Of a stretch of 64,000 bases of DNA, positions 42,924-59,479 are shown in pieces. The position numbers and the translations under genes were made by a program. Source of the stretch: Branchiostoma lanceolatum. Lineage: Eukaryota; Chordata; Leptocardii; Amphioxiformes; Branchiostomatidae. The stretch is taken from assembly GCF_035083965.1 (NCBI RefSeq), contig NC_089736.1, positions 5,583,501 through 5,647,500 on the forward strand, in the 5' to 3' direction. Below the pieces are notes generated by a model. The model did no database searches. It had not been told where the DNA came from and worked only from the letters and a program-made list of their open reading frames with translations. The stretch's first letter is position 1, and each line of letters starts with the position of its first letter.

Positions 42924-44011
42924 ACGTTGGGTAACCTAAATTCGGGATTTTTCCGATAATGGTTGACTGAAATCAATCTAGCAGAACAATAAACCATCCT
43001 TTTTTTCTATTATTCTGTCAGTATCATGTAATATCTTTGCACTAATCATATATATGGTAGATTTTGTCTCTAGTCGTGCTGACACCATAATATTTCAACT
43101 TCAAACTACCGTCCGCCGCACGCACAATGGCGGTGCTGTCGGACAGGGGGGCACATTAATTCGGGAGAGAAGATTCGTCTTGAATATCTTACCGCTAATC
43201 ACATTTTATACAGCAGCTATTCGTTCTATCCTTGGCTTGAGGAGAGTGCTATGGATATAGACGTGTCCAAGTAAAAAAAATACACGAAAAACGGCCGTAC
43301 CGCACACATCAGGCCAGTTCGGGAACAACCCGTGTGTTGAGTCGGTAGAACTTCACTCAAAGTCGGCCCATCGTCATCATCGGGCAACGTGTAACGTTAC
43401 ATTATTCATGGGAAGTTAGCTGAATGCCGTAGTAATGGTAATACCACTATGTCCATGTGTTCCTTGTTGTGTTAGGAGCAAACTTTGAGGAAAATATCTT
43501 CCTCAGTCCACTATCACACGCAGCATTTAGACAAAAAGTGTTCCTCACAAACCTTTGTCGTCTGCTTGACAACAGGATTCTGGTTAACAATATGGCGGCG
43601 GGAAAATACACGTGCCGTAGGTTGTAGCAACAGAGAGGAGTTTTGATGATTGATCACACTTAGAATCCAGTTGCAGGTTAGCAAAAGAGATTGTAATAAG
43701 TTGTCTTATAAATAATTGTGTTTAGCAGGCAGGAGATGTGACATTTGTCTTATAAACCAGCGAACAACCGTGCTGGGTGATTCTCCCACGAAGCCCCCAG
43801 ACTCTGTCAATAAGGGACGGAGAGTTTTTGACGTCGCCAACTTCTAATGCATGGTTATCGAAGCTTTTCAGCCAGTGTTCTGAATACGTTACTCTATCTG
43901 CTTTGCATTGCTGGCGTTATAACTGATTTTGCATCTAGCACATATCCCTAAATACCCCGTTTTCGAAAAATCCCGACTTTAAGTACCCCACGAATTTAGG
44001 TTACCCAACGT
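42924..44011. mobile_element. 1088-bp TIR element, CpG-rich interior
   Basis: Left ACGTTGGGTAACCTAAATTC is matched by the inverted copy at the right (GAATTTAGGTTACCCAACGT). TA flanks both sides (42922-42923, 44012-44013). An inner GGATTTTTC block is also shared, offset by a gap. The interior is CpG-rich and has no recognisable protein; an ORF at 43054-43260 is not recognised. Confidence 0.7.
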
Positions 44012-44336
44012 TATATCTATTTTCCTACAAAATGATAACAAATCAAACTTGATTATATTTGGGAAAAATTATGTCATATTCGCATTGTAATGTTGGTATT
44101 TGTTTAAGGTAGAAAGTAATGCGCCTTTAAAAAAAGACAATTATAGTAAAAATATAGAGAGGTAACAGTTTCTCAAGCCACTGGATAGATGTTGTAAATG
44201 GTCAGATGTTTCAGGTAGCGTCCACTACCATTCATCAGTGACAAAGCGAAAAATGTTACTAGTAAGATTATATACAAAGCAGCAGATGGAAGAAAGATAT
44301 GGAAATATCACAGTTTTTTCTTCTGCAAATTTGGCC

Positions 44337-44560
44337 TTTTGTAGCTCAATGGGTTGCAGCCCCACATTTTAGCTCCTGGTTCCAATAAGTTCATAACTGG
44401 GAGACCAGGTTCGAATCTGGGGATAGCCACCCTGGTTGGAGCTGCATTATCTTTCGGAAGGGACATAAAATGACCTTGAGCACATTAAAAGGCACTAAAA
44501 CAGCCTCAATTCTCAGATGGGTACCTACTGGCTGTACTTCATATGAATATAAAAATATAA
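44337..44560 (+). repeat. tRNA-derived SINE-like repeat, second family
   Basis: TAGCTCAATGGGTTG (A-box like) is followed by GGTTCGAATCTGGGG (B-box like), then CCTTGAGCACATTAAAAGGC, GATGGGTACCTACTGGCTG and an A/T-rich tail. Related pieces lie at 14190-14420 (+), 13745-13890 (+) and 32281-32471 (+, 3' part only). Confidence 0.6.
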
Positions 44561-45340
44561 TATATAATTTAAGGGACATCCTGTATAAGCATGGGTGTGT
44601 CCTTAAGGGGACAAAGGTTACTTAGAAGAATACCTTAACAGGTAGTTAGTATACAATAGATGTAGTAAGGGTTTCTGGACACTCTTTGGGCATTTTCTAA
44701 ACACCAGCTCTCAACAGATGGGATGAAAAGGTTGAACATACTCCCATGGGAACAATTAAGCACGATAACGGGTCATAATTCACCCTTAATTGTCCTGAAT
44801 GACCAAAAACTACTGTACGCCGCCATCTTGGATTTGGGTAAATGCTATTTCCTGTGCAAAATTCGTGTGTTGTTCTTTACGATTTATTTTTTCTAGGGAC
44901 AAACAGAATTATGTACAACTTCAAATTCACGTTACAAAAGAAAGACGATCAAACACCTGAACTTCGTCATGTGACCCGGAAACAGTACCCTCCCCAAACA
45001 GGTACGCAACCTTAATAAACTTAAACCTACAAAACAACCCCATACACCTACATAGAAAGGATTTTTAGGTGGTTTCTCGGTGGTAGTTCTTCTAGCTTGA
45101 GTTTGTCCAGTCGTAGAAGCAAACAGGCCTTGTTGGGACAACGCGAAAGACTCTGATTCTAAGTAGGCAAATACCGTGAAACGCTGGCATACCTACACCA
45201 CCCCTCCCCTTTCTTTGCCCAAGCCAGGTGTTTTAGGCTTTCCCGTTATATTTTACAACAATTCCAAGTTCTCTCAATAAACCCAGGTGATAAGTTCTTT
45301 CTATTGAGAGCTTAGGATGTAATAAAGAAGCACCACTTAC

Positions 45341-45500
45341 CTTAAAACGCTACAAGTTCCGAGAAATAGTAAGAAAATCCGCCTCTTGTGAGTCTATATT
45401 GCGGATGGGGTCGACCTTAGCACTAAACACACCTCTGGCCAGCTGTGACCCGCCGCTCTATATCCCTCCGCTGCAAACCCCTATATTTCGCAAAACCAAC
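45341..45500 (-). promoter_or_regulatory. Candidate non-coding first exon and promoter of the villin gene
   Basis: On the minus strand this AT/GC-mixed block contains GGATATAGAGC and CAATATAGACT (TATA-like) and ends in TTTTAAG|GTAAGTGG, a strong donor at 45340-45339. It is the best donor-bearing candidate I saw upstream of the coding exons, and it would imply a 10.5-kb first intron. This is inference only: other unseen exons between 34900 and 45300 are possible. Confidence 0.25.
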
Positions 45501-46835
45501 ATCAAGTTCAAACTACAAGGTTAAAAATAATCCCCACATGTGTCAGGAAATATGAGTCACATCCAGGAAGGGGGAAATGAACAGAGATCAGCGTGCGTGG
45601 GGGAGGAAGTGGGGAACTATTTTTCTGAGCGGACTAGGCGTGGGTGGTGACGCGTCCTTAAGGTAAATAGAAGTTGGTTGGGTGTGACCTTACCTGTGTT
45701 AGGGCGTGGTCACCCTGGGGCAGGTATGAAACCTTCTCGAGCGGAACACACCCGCTTAAATCAGTTTATCTAGCGTTGATCCGCTACAACGGCGACCGTT
45801 AGGTCATCTTCCGGGTTAGCAAATAACAGCTCAAAGCACCCAGGGTTAGGGACACGGTAGAGACATACAAAGACACCTGCTGTTCGGGATAATTAAGGAG
45901 TTATATTATATTCTCTAGTTCGAGTAAATCTTTTAGAGCTAGGTTTTCCTTCCGTTACTGTAAGAAATGAAGTAAACGGTTTATGTAACTCCTGATTATT
46001 CTTATCCTTATCATAAGTTGCAATACCTGTGTTTTTTGTTTTTTTTTGCCTTCGTGATATAATTCAAGTTCAAGGAATTCCAGACATGTCCAGTACATGT
46101 CCAGTGAATGGCATTCCAGTACTTTAAGGTGTGTAAGCTGCTTGAAATTTCTGTGATTTTTTCTTCTTCAATGTTTTCTTTGTGAATACAATGCGCAAAT
46201 TCCACGGCGTCGTCGGTAAACGTATTTGACATGAGTGAATGCCTGGCTATTGACAAATGTTTGGAATATACAGGAAGAAATGACATAGAAAATGAGTTTT
46301 TAAGAACTTCGATTCCAGCGCAAGTTTTAAAATATTTTGTTTACACTAACGCTTAGACTGCCACATTCCGATCATTGCGATTTGAAAACGTTTCAGAAAT
46401 CGATCAAAGTACAGACCAATTGTTAATCAATAACTAATAAACAAAGTACAAACAGATATCGCAGTGTAAACGAAAATGGTGACGGCCGCTAGAGTCTGCC
46501 AGAAGTGCCATGTAAACTGGGTAAACAAACGCGGCGATGTTTGTTAAGGTCGGCCAGAGGACAATAAAAAGATAAAAGTGAATGGTCTTGAAAGACCTCG
46601 CCCAGGTCACGTCTCATTAAGGTGTTTTGGATGTTTGTCTTGGACGTCTTAAGTGTTAAGCATTACGTCTCAGGTATTCGACGTAAGAAATGAGATTAAA
46701 GTTTATAATCGAGTTAACGGCCCTGGGCTGTAGCTTTTAACCCAGTTGGACCGATAACGTTAAAGTGTGGCCAAATTTCTGAATTTAATTTGCCCACCCC
46801 GACACACACACACACACACAGACACGCACGCGCAT

Positions 46836-46877
<42 letters not shown>

Positions 46878-48200
46878 CGAAAGAGAATACACAAGATTCA
46901 GAAGAATACTTTTATGACTTGTTTTCAGGCGCGCTTTGTTGTTTGAAGCCGGAAAAGAATACAAAAGTAGTCATCTTGATGACTAAGTACACTAGTGACG
47001 AAAACATGAACACACCCTTAGACTAGTTAGAGGACGTTGGAATCCCCCTTGGTACTACATGTAGGTTACACAAAATCTAACGTTAAAAGCAAAGGGCGTT
47101 CACCAACAACGCCTATATCAAGCATATAACGTTACTCTTCGAAGTAAATGCACAGTAGTTCAACCAACTGTGTATGTGACAACTGTACCGCACACTTTTC
47201 ACGAATGAAGGGCATTGAATCAATTATAAACGTGTGCGTTAGAGGTCCCGCCTCCCCCAGGAATGACATGCTCTATCCATTAGGCGGATTAAATTCCACT
47301 CTAGCTGTGGAGAGAGGAAATGAAAAGTTCAGAGGATTGGAAGGAAGAAGGCGGGTGGGCGGAAACTGGCGGGCCAAGGTCAGGGGCGTGGGAGGGGAAA
47401 CTGTGCAGTTAGCTGTGACTTCATAATTTCGAAACAGATGCATGGCTCCGGTTTGTTTTGGAAAAATTTAGGACCTTTTAGGCGTTTTCTCTAATATTCT
47501 AGAGGTGTACATTTTCTTTTGATCTGGTCCTCTCTAGAGGACCACGAAAATATATCGAATGGACTGTAACGTTAATCTGTATCAATACTAACTGTGGTGA
47601 AATCCTAGTTCAAAAGCAAAGAAAACGCCTAAAAGACTTGCAAATATCTAGAGTTGAACAACTGCTCGTAGTTTGTAACAGAAACCACTTCCAGTCAGCG
47701 TTTGAAATTGTTGAGAGGGAGGGAGAAGCCCGGTTGTCGGAGAAACCCAGCTGTCAGAAAGCGTTGCGATACTGCACCCTAACATCTGCTTGGAGATCAT
47801 GTCTGTGTCATTCTGTCACCATGGTGGTCTCACAGCGATACACTGCGACTTTTATCAAAAGTGCAACTAAAATGCAGTCTTCGGTGTTGTACTTTGTATG
47901 TGAAGTTGGACGATTGTGAGCATCATTTGGACACTTCTAGAAGAACACCTAACATCTGGCAATTAAATGTCTCCTTTCCTTTGGTGTCCGTGGATGAGTT
48001 CGTTTTTGGCTTGAGTTGATCGATCGCGACAACTAACGTTACTAAGAGATTTTTATAGCCGGGTTTCAACCCGTTTCTATATTACTTCCGCCCTGTAATC
48101 CGCTCCTCAATGATAGCTACCTCGCTGAACAATATTCTGAGGCAATGAAAAGACTATTTAGTTTACTTTTGAACACTGTTTTCACACTTGTTTACAGCCA
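45500..48200. other. Intergenic region between villin and the candidate small gene
   Basis: Contains microsatellites at 46802-46876 and an inverted pair TTTTAGGCGTTTTCT / AGAAAACGCCTAAAA (about 47478 and 47622). ORFs at 46011-46286 (-), 47148-47426 (+) and 47638-47919 (+) are not recognisable. May hold promoters of divergent genes. Confidence 0.35.
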
Positions 48201-48273
48201 TCTACCATGGTGTTCAAAAACAAGGGGTGATGCAACACAGGCTTCTGGGAAGGTTGAGGCTTAACGCACCAAA

Positions 48274-50679
48274 ATGGCGGCGGTCGAATTTTGGAGCAAT
48301 GACGTGATGCAGAACCCCGGGGATTGTGCGTTTATTCAGCAGTGTGCCGATTCATGGAAGGTGCGTATGGGCAGAGGATATAGTGGTGCTCCACTTGGCA
48401 TGACATGTGTACTTCGTAAAATGCCTGTTGCCCTTCTTTCGCGTTTTCTATCTCCAGATACAGCATATTTTGCCCTTTAGAGGTGTTAAACAGAGTCCTA
48501 AATGATTATAGATTTACGTAGCTTCAATTGAATTCAACGATTTGTCACAGCTAGATAGACCCTACATACACAGAAAATTTGAAGTCAATCAGCCAAGCCG
48601 ATCATGAGAAAATGACTTGACAAGTTGTCATTGTGTCCATCAGCCCCCCTCCCCACTTTGCTGGAGTGTGGTCATGTCAACATCTCCCAGAATGTGATCA
48701 ACTAATGTAAATATTGTCAAAATTGCAGGAATCAGTAGTCAATATAACCCTCTTACTGACATGGGAATTTGATGTTGATATATGCAGGTAATGAAGAAAT
48801 ATACAGTTTGGAAGTTGACCTTGATTTGACCTCTAATGTTGTTGACACCCAGCCCCATTCAGAAATTCCCCGGAATTATAAAAACATGTCTGATTTTGGA
48901 AAAAGTAGTTATAATCAGTAGTAATTATATCACGCCAATTTATATTGGAATGCCAAGTCAATCCATGATTTTGATTACAGAATATACACTTTGGAACTTG
49001 ACCTACTTTTCAGGTGTTACATTATTGACACCTAGTCCCATTCAAAAATTCCCCGGAAATATAAAAACATGTCTGATTTTGAAAAAAATTCTAAGAATCA
49101 GTAGTGCTTATATCTATCCAACTTATGTAGGAATATTAAGTCAATCCATGATTTTGATGACAAAATATTGACTTTGGAACTTGACTTACTTTTCAGGTGT
49201 AACATTATTGACACCTAGCCCCATTCAAAAATTCCCCGGAATTATAAGAAAATGTCTGATTTTGAAAAAAGTTCTTAAAATCAGTAGTGCTTATATCTAT
49301 CCAACTTATGTAGGAATATCAAGTCAATCCATGATTTTGATGACAAAATATACACTTTGGAACTTGACCTACTTTTCAGGTGTTATATTACTGACACCTA
49401 GTCCCATTCAAAAATTCCCCGGAAATATAAAAACATGTCTGATTTTTGGAAAAATAGTTAGAATCATTACTACGTATATCCCTACAACTTATATGGGAAT
49501 ATGAAGTTAATGTATGATTTTGATGATGAAATATACAGTTTTGAAGTTGACCTTAATTTGACCTCTATACTTGTTGACACCCACCCATATTAAGAAATTC
49601 CCCGGAATTATAAAAGCATGTCTGATTTTTGAAAAAGAAGTAAGAACCATTGGTACATATATCTTTCCAGCTTATGATGAAATATCAAATCAATCCATGG
49701 TCTGGATTAGAAAATAAAGACTTTGAAAGGACATGTAAATATGGGTGACAAAATTATCATGAATGTGGTAACTTCAATATTCCCTAGGCAAGTATTGAAT
49801 TGCTTTGTTTCCCCCAAATTAGTATAAGTCATTAGTACTCATCTTTCTTAATCATATACAGGATAATCAATCAAATATTATGCATTTTTTCCAAGAAATA
49901 TAGACTACTGTATACATGTATGTTAGTTGGTCAGCCATATTGATATACAGATTGACACATGTGTTTGCTTCAATATCCCCCCAACAGGAAATAATATTCA
50001 ATTTTCATGATTTCCTCCAAAGTATTTTAGGTCATTAGTACTTGTATCTTCACTACAATCAGGGGAATATTACTATTAAAAGTAATGGTGTTACATTTGT
50101 TGGGTGTAGCATGTTGACTATAGTGTATTATGTAGCTCTGCTTTACAGGCTATAAGTGAGCAAAGCATTTTTAAACAGTGAAGTACTAAGTATTGCAGAT
50201 ATCATGCTGATTTTATGAAATTATCATCTAAAAAATGCCAAGCAATTGTCCTGCTCCCCTCACACATAGATATACTGGTACTTGTGTCTGACAAATTTAA
50301 GTGGTGTATGCCTGTATGGTGACTGTTAGTATTGAAGGGTCTAATACAAAGTATTCAAAGATCATCTATGTGTTGTAGTGAGTGTATCATTGGGCAGCAA
50401 TGATTTTCCTTTTTTTGTTTTGTTTTGAGGAACAGGTTTGATTATGTTCAATGATTTTGTTCAGGTACTTCCTCATTTTGAATGAAATTAAGCAATGTAC
50501 TAGTATGATGGCTCGTTCCCCATCGTGGAGGATCAGTGGGAAGGGGTACTAGTACCCACACGAATATATCATATCAAAGTACTCGTAAACTTTGTAATAT
50601 GAAATATTTTCTTTTCTTTCAGATGGTGTCTGCTGTGGAAGCAAGTTCAACTCAAGACTTCTTATATTGTGGGATATGA
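48274..50679 (+). CDS. Candidate small two-exon gene of unknown function
   Basis: An ATG in good context (ACCAAAATGGCGGCGG) opens MAAVEFWSNDVMQNPGDCAF then IQQCADSWK, ending at AAG|GTGCGT (exon 48274-48360). A plausible acceptor TTCTTTCAG before 50623 would join, in frame, MVSAVEASSTQDFLYCGI then TGA at 50677-50679, for a 47-residue product. The GGCGG-rich start and clean donor look like a genuine first exon, but I do not recognise the protein. Without the splice the ORF runs to 48480. The intron contains a 183-bp satellite. It could also be a chance ORF or the first exon of an unrecognised longer transcript. Confidence 0.3.
48780..49700. repeat. 183-bp satellite, five units
   Basis: GACACC followed by CCCATTCAAAAATTCCCCGG starts at 48844, 49027, 49210, 49393 and 49576, an exact 183-bp period. 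Because 183 is a multiple of three, one plus-strand frame repeats every 61 codons (LTPSPIQKFPG, CLILKK, TLWNLTYFSGVT) and stays open from 48836 to 49504 apart from a single stop near 49171. It lies in the intron of the candidate gene at 48274. Confidence 0.9.
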
Positions 50680-52200
50680 TGATGCACCCTCTTTAATAGA
50701 TTTTGTAATGTTGATAAAATTCTGGCTAATTATATGTTAAGATGTAAAGTTGACCCATACACAATGTATTTTTATGAAAACATATTGTAAAGGGGAAATT
50801 TTTGCAGTTATTTTGATGTTCCTGTTTTTCACATTGACCTCTTCACTGCAGACTTAAATCCACATAGAATATTCACCATTTTACAGAAAAACCCTGTATG
50901 GCAGTTTCAACAGTGAACACCGCTAAATAAATCTCTGCGAATATTTCCCCTTGTACTGTTCTGCATATAAAAAAAGACCCTTTATGACTGTTACTTTAAG
51001 AACTTTGTGTTTTTACTTCCTTCTTATAGTTGACTATGACAATTAACTTGTTGCTGAAATGTTTATCTTTAATGGAAAAAACTATTTATGATTATAGCCA
51101 TTGATAAACTGTGTATATAGCACTAAAAAGAAAATTGTGGCCAGTGTATTTAAAAGTTATCTATATGAGAGTCATTGATATGTTCAGTTTGTTGATTTTG
51201 TCTGTGACACATACCCCAACTGAACTTGTATGTCTGACATCAAGAATTCAATGTATAAGCATTTACCTGTAATAGAATGCTGTTTTGGTAAGTATTGTTG
51301 GAGTAATTTATGAATTATGTGCCAATTTTACAACATGCATAGGATGTATGAAATCAGCCAATGTAGATAAGTTTTCTACAGAGCTGGAGGTCTGTCTTTT
51401 TTATGATAGTGCTGGTGTGTTTTGTCTAAATTTGTGCCAACCTTGTGCAGTGTTAAACGGCAAGCTTATGACAATACTTTCAGGTGTTTTCCCTATTGTA
51501 GATTAACAAACGCAAAAGTCTGTATCTGTTTTGCATCTGATTTTTCCCCGACTATGGTGAGGCAAGAGTAACAAAAATGCTTTAAAGATTTTTTGGATAA
51601 ATGTACAATAATCATGCTGAATACATGTAGTGTTATTGGACTAACACATAGTTTACTATGTCATCAATAAGCATGTCACTAATATAAAAAGCATCTCGTA
51701 ACGTATAAGAAAGATTTGGCTGTAGTGCTGTTCTTTGTATTTTTTGTGAACATGAAGGGAAAGATTATCAAGAGAGATGTTAAGGTTCAAGAACAAAAAG
51801 TTACCTTGCAACTGAAACTTTGCTTTACTGTATAGCAAATTCAAGATTTTAATTAGTTCCTTTATTATTTTATTGGAATTGGCAGTGAATGTGATCTTAA
51901 TTTCAACAAAGGTTTACCATACAGACAAACGACAAACAGTGTTTTTCTTCTTTTCTGACTTACTTTAAGACATTGACCTTATTCTTTTTCTGCACTTTGA
52001 ATTAGATGTTGTTATAGAATAGTCCTTTGAAGTAAGATCTATTATCTTATTTTGTAATTTTAACTCCCTTGGTAGTAGAGAAGGTTAATGGATTAATTTC
52101 TATATACTGTAGCATATAAAAAAAAGCTCCCAAACCTATAGTATATCATTCTGCAAGGTCATTTATATTAGCAAAAAGGGCTATTCAGTAGCGTCCAAAG
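49705..52200. other. AT-rich region after the satellite
   Basis: Holds the putative second exon (50623-50679), a MITE fragment at 50790-50960 and otherwise nothing recognised. Confidence 0.35.
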
Positions 52201-52670
52201 TAGTATCCACTATCCACCTAATAGTATAACGCAGAAGACTCCGGATCCCGACATAAGATCATGTTTACCGCTACCAAAATCCTCCCCGATTTGAATATAC
52301 CGCGCGCACCACTTCCGGGTACCCGCCGTCCATTGCGAAACCCCTGTGTTGAGCCTCGTTTTCGCGCAGCATTTCATTGCGCCACCCGTGTTGATTGACA
52401 CCATGCATCTACGATGCAAAGAAAGCGCGCGACCAACGCAGTCAGCACGGTATAAGAATAACGACATCCGACGGCTGACTGAAGTACTGCAACCGGCTTT
52501 CTCACTGGCACCTGCAAATTGAATGATTTACGCAGTTACTTGACTTATGTCGGTGCCATTACGCAGTTACATTGACGCTAAGAGTCCCACAAGCCCATTA
52601 CACAGCATAAAGCCTGTCTTAAAGAAGCAAAGACGGTAATTATCGGTTACAGGCAAGTCTATCGCGTTTT

Positions 52671-52846
52671 AGATCGACAGTCGGTTATACTCTACTCTAC
52701 GGTATGAATTAATTAGGGTAATCAGGACATAGTGATGATGATGATGACGAGCCAGGACACCCGGATCGCTCGGTAAAGGTCAAAAGGTCAAGAGTATAAT
52801 GCCCTGATTACCCAAATAGAAAAATATAACCGATTGTCGATCTACA
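52671..52846. mobile_element. Inverted-repeat element upstream of the FAM133-like gene
   Basis: Left TAGATCGACAGTCGGTTATA and GGGTAATCAGGAC are mirrored at right by GTCCTGATTACCC-type (GCCCTGATTACCC) and TATAACCGATTGTCGATCTA. The centre contains a GATGATGATGATGA run. Confidence 0.7.
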
Positions 52847-53056
52847 ACCAATGGACTCGCTTGTAATCAATAACTCTCTTCTGTGCACCTAAAACAAGTA
52901 TTGAATTATTAGAGTAATTGTCTTAGTCCCCATAACTGCATAGATAAATGAGTTTATAATAATTCTAGGGAATATCAAGTTCATAAACACCTTTCTTCAT
53001 ATTGATACTCGAGAACTACCACCAGACAGATAACTGATTCTAAACGATGACCTATG

Positions 53057-53096
53057 TATACTCAAGGAGGTTAAATATTTAACCTCCTTGGTATAC
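53057..53096. repeat. 40-bp near-perfect palindrome
   Basis: GTATACTCAAGGAGGTTAAA is followed directly by its near-complement TATTTAACCTCCTTGGTATAC-like sequence with no loop. It lies about 500 bp upstream of the FAM133 start. Confidence 0.8.
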
Positions 53097-53399
53097 TGTG
53101 CAAGAGTCCAACATTTAGGGGACACCCTTGATAAATACACGGTCAAAACATCGCCGCTTTTAGTGGCAGTGGCGCCCGGCAGAGTCCCAAGTGCCTGTTA
53201 CAAACTGTCATATTGCAAAGTTGTTTTTACGCATTGAGAAATCTTTTATTGAAAAATTGTGTTAAGACACAAACCTTTTAAAAGAAGGTGATTTCTACGT
53301 GGAATCCTTTCACCAAATAACATTCGCATTGAATAGACCATCCACGTCAACTTGAAACCGACTACACTCGACACCATTAAGATTTTAGCTGCATTTTTT

Positions 53400-53599
53400 A
53401 TCTTAATCGCTAGATGTCGCTGTGAGACCGTGCAACACAGAGATGGCAACACTTCACTTTTTATACGGGCCGCTAGGTGTCGCTGTGAGACCGTGCAGAA
53501 AACGAGGGCATCATGCCATGTTGGAGCGTGAGGGATAGCAGCGTCTCCGAAGTCGTTCGTCGATTTTGCGTGATTATTCGAAGCCACGAATGACGCAAA
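53400..53599 (+). promoter_or_regulatory. Probable promoter/5' UTR of the FAM133-like gene with a duplicated 27-bp box
   Basis: A 27-bp sequence containing TGTCGCTGTGAGACCGTGCA occurs at 53408-53434 and again at 53471-53497, with one mismatch and a spacing of 63 bp. The second copy ends about 100 bp before the start codon. A GC-rich stretch surrounds it. Position and duplication suggest a regulatory element near the transcription start. No known factor motif is claimed. Confidence 0.4.
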
Positions 53600-57633
<4,034 letters not shown>

Positions 57634-59164
57634 GAGTTCGAAAACTTGTACACAAGTGTCAACAAGCTAGGTCAAGGTTTAAAGTTCACATGTGCAGTGC
57701 AATACGTTGTGGATGATATGTCAAAGTTGAAGCCCCTTGCTTGCAATACATTAAGAATGGGCAGGGACCCTCAACTTTGACCCACTATGTGTGACACTGC
57801 ACATATGCACTTCACACCGTGAACTTGCTTATTGCTTGAAACAGCAAGTACCTCCAACATGCATGTATTCTCAGTATTATTACTTCAGTAAGTCAGGAAC
57901 ATACTGCTAGGGCTTGATATAGATTTTAAGGAAATAGTATGTTGTAAGTTATACAGGGTATACTAGAACCTACCCTTTCCAACCAAGCTACATAATTAAT
58001 GTACATGTTGTATATAACTGCTAAGAACAATCCCAGTTTAAAGAAAAAACAAGTTTCATAAGCTACAGCAATAATTAGACAATAGAATTAGGTTTTAGGA
58101 CTGTTATATATAGGCAGCTACATTACTGGGATTTAATATTGGAGTAGGAGTTGAAAGGCAGGTATTTTAAGTTTGCAGTTGAAACAATGCTCTAGCACAA
58201 AAAGTCATATTCACGGTGTCATGATTGAAAAATTGCGAAAATTTAACTGCTGCAAACATTTAAAGATCGCACAAAAGATCTCAAGTTTTTCTGTAATCAC
58301 CAAACCTCAGTTGTTGTTAACATACAGATATCAAAGTTCTTCCATTCTGGTTTTAGTGGAGCATAGTACATGCACGTCACAAATACATTTTGTCCAATAT
58401 CATCATACAGGCAGAAACGGGTCTACTTTTTGCAGATAAAACTTTCTTCCATTTTAGATTGACAAGAACTTGAAGTCGTCATGTAGTTGGGTAATTTTGC
58501 CTGTGTAATATTGTGTACAGGTAGTCACTAGTTTTGCCAGCTTGTATATAGGTGTAACATGTTGCTATATTCTAGAATGTTATTAATATAAGCATAAGCA
58601 ATATTAGTATAAGTTTTACCCAGGGATAATCAACACATTGTAACACACTGCCAGTAAGCCCCACTTTACACTCAGTTTTTCCCTGACCTCCCGATATCGC
58701 AAGCCTGACAACTTGGCTTTACACACGTTCTGAAGCTATTGGGAACTCCCACTGAAGTATTGTATGAGTACTTTGGAGCTGTTGTGGGGGATTTTTTGTG
58801 TGCAATATCTAGAAAAAGCTGTCCTATGTAAAATCTTCTTTACATGACGGAAAAACTCCATCCAATATCGTAAATTTTGATGTGTAGAGTGGGCCTTAGT
58901 AACAATGCACATGTAACTGTTGTTTGGGAAATGAAGTGATTCCATTTTTGTTTCTTTTTGCCATTACAGTATTAGGTATGAGATCCATCTACTTGTATGA
59001 TACACTTGTATGATATTTGCACATATAGATGTTGAGGCAAAACGTTTGTTTGTGTGTAGTTTGCAAATAATCTAAGCTGCTGTTAATGTGTTAAGTATAG
59101 AATATGTCCATACAATAGGTCTAGATTTAGCTGTGTAAACTTCCCTTAAAGAGAATCTTGGATT

Positions 59165-59170
59165 AATAAA
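59165..59170 (+). other. Candidate polyadenylation signal of the FAM133-like gene
   Basis: AATAAA in GATTAATAAAACTC. It is the first well-placed hexamer I noticed after the stop at 57633 and would give a 3' UTR of about 1.5 kb, one that includes an inverted-repeat element at about 57660-57833. Confidence 0.3.
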
Positions 59171-59253
59171 ACTCTGTTTACATGAATTGAAAAGGGATAT
59201 TAAGAGTCATGACATTACTAGTAATGGTTGAATTGTAGTTACTTTAGCAGGTA

Positions 59254-59469
59254 CTGTAAATGCAGAAATGTTTGCAGCGCTGAGCGGTGTTATGTTCGCA
59301 GCTGTTGCGGTAAACTCTTTACCGCGAACTTAAAACCACCGCCAAAAGCCGTTCCATTGTGTGACTGTAGCGCTTCTATTGTTTCAAACGCGAACCCAAT
59401 ACAACCGCGAAAACTCCATTTTCTCCCTACTGCGAAAATAAAACCCTGCAAATATTTCTACATTTACAG
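59254..59469. mobile_element. MITE family with CTGTAAATGCAGAAATG ends (one clean copy)
   Basis: TA|CTGTAAATGCAGAAATG...CATTTACAG|TA, about 216 bp, with a GCGGTGGTTTTAAGTTCGCG-type interior. Other copies: 3171-3352, 21251-21463, 22931-23136, a partial one at about 27445-27597, and fragments near 38470, 42735 and 50790-50960. Confidence 0.8.
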
Positions 59470-59479
59470 TATCTTACTG

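Noticed and set aside
46011..46286. 91-codon minus-strand ORF
   Set aside because: No recognisable domain, no splice context and AT-rich composition like the flanks; kept only as a mention in the intergenic entry.
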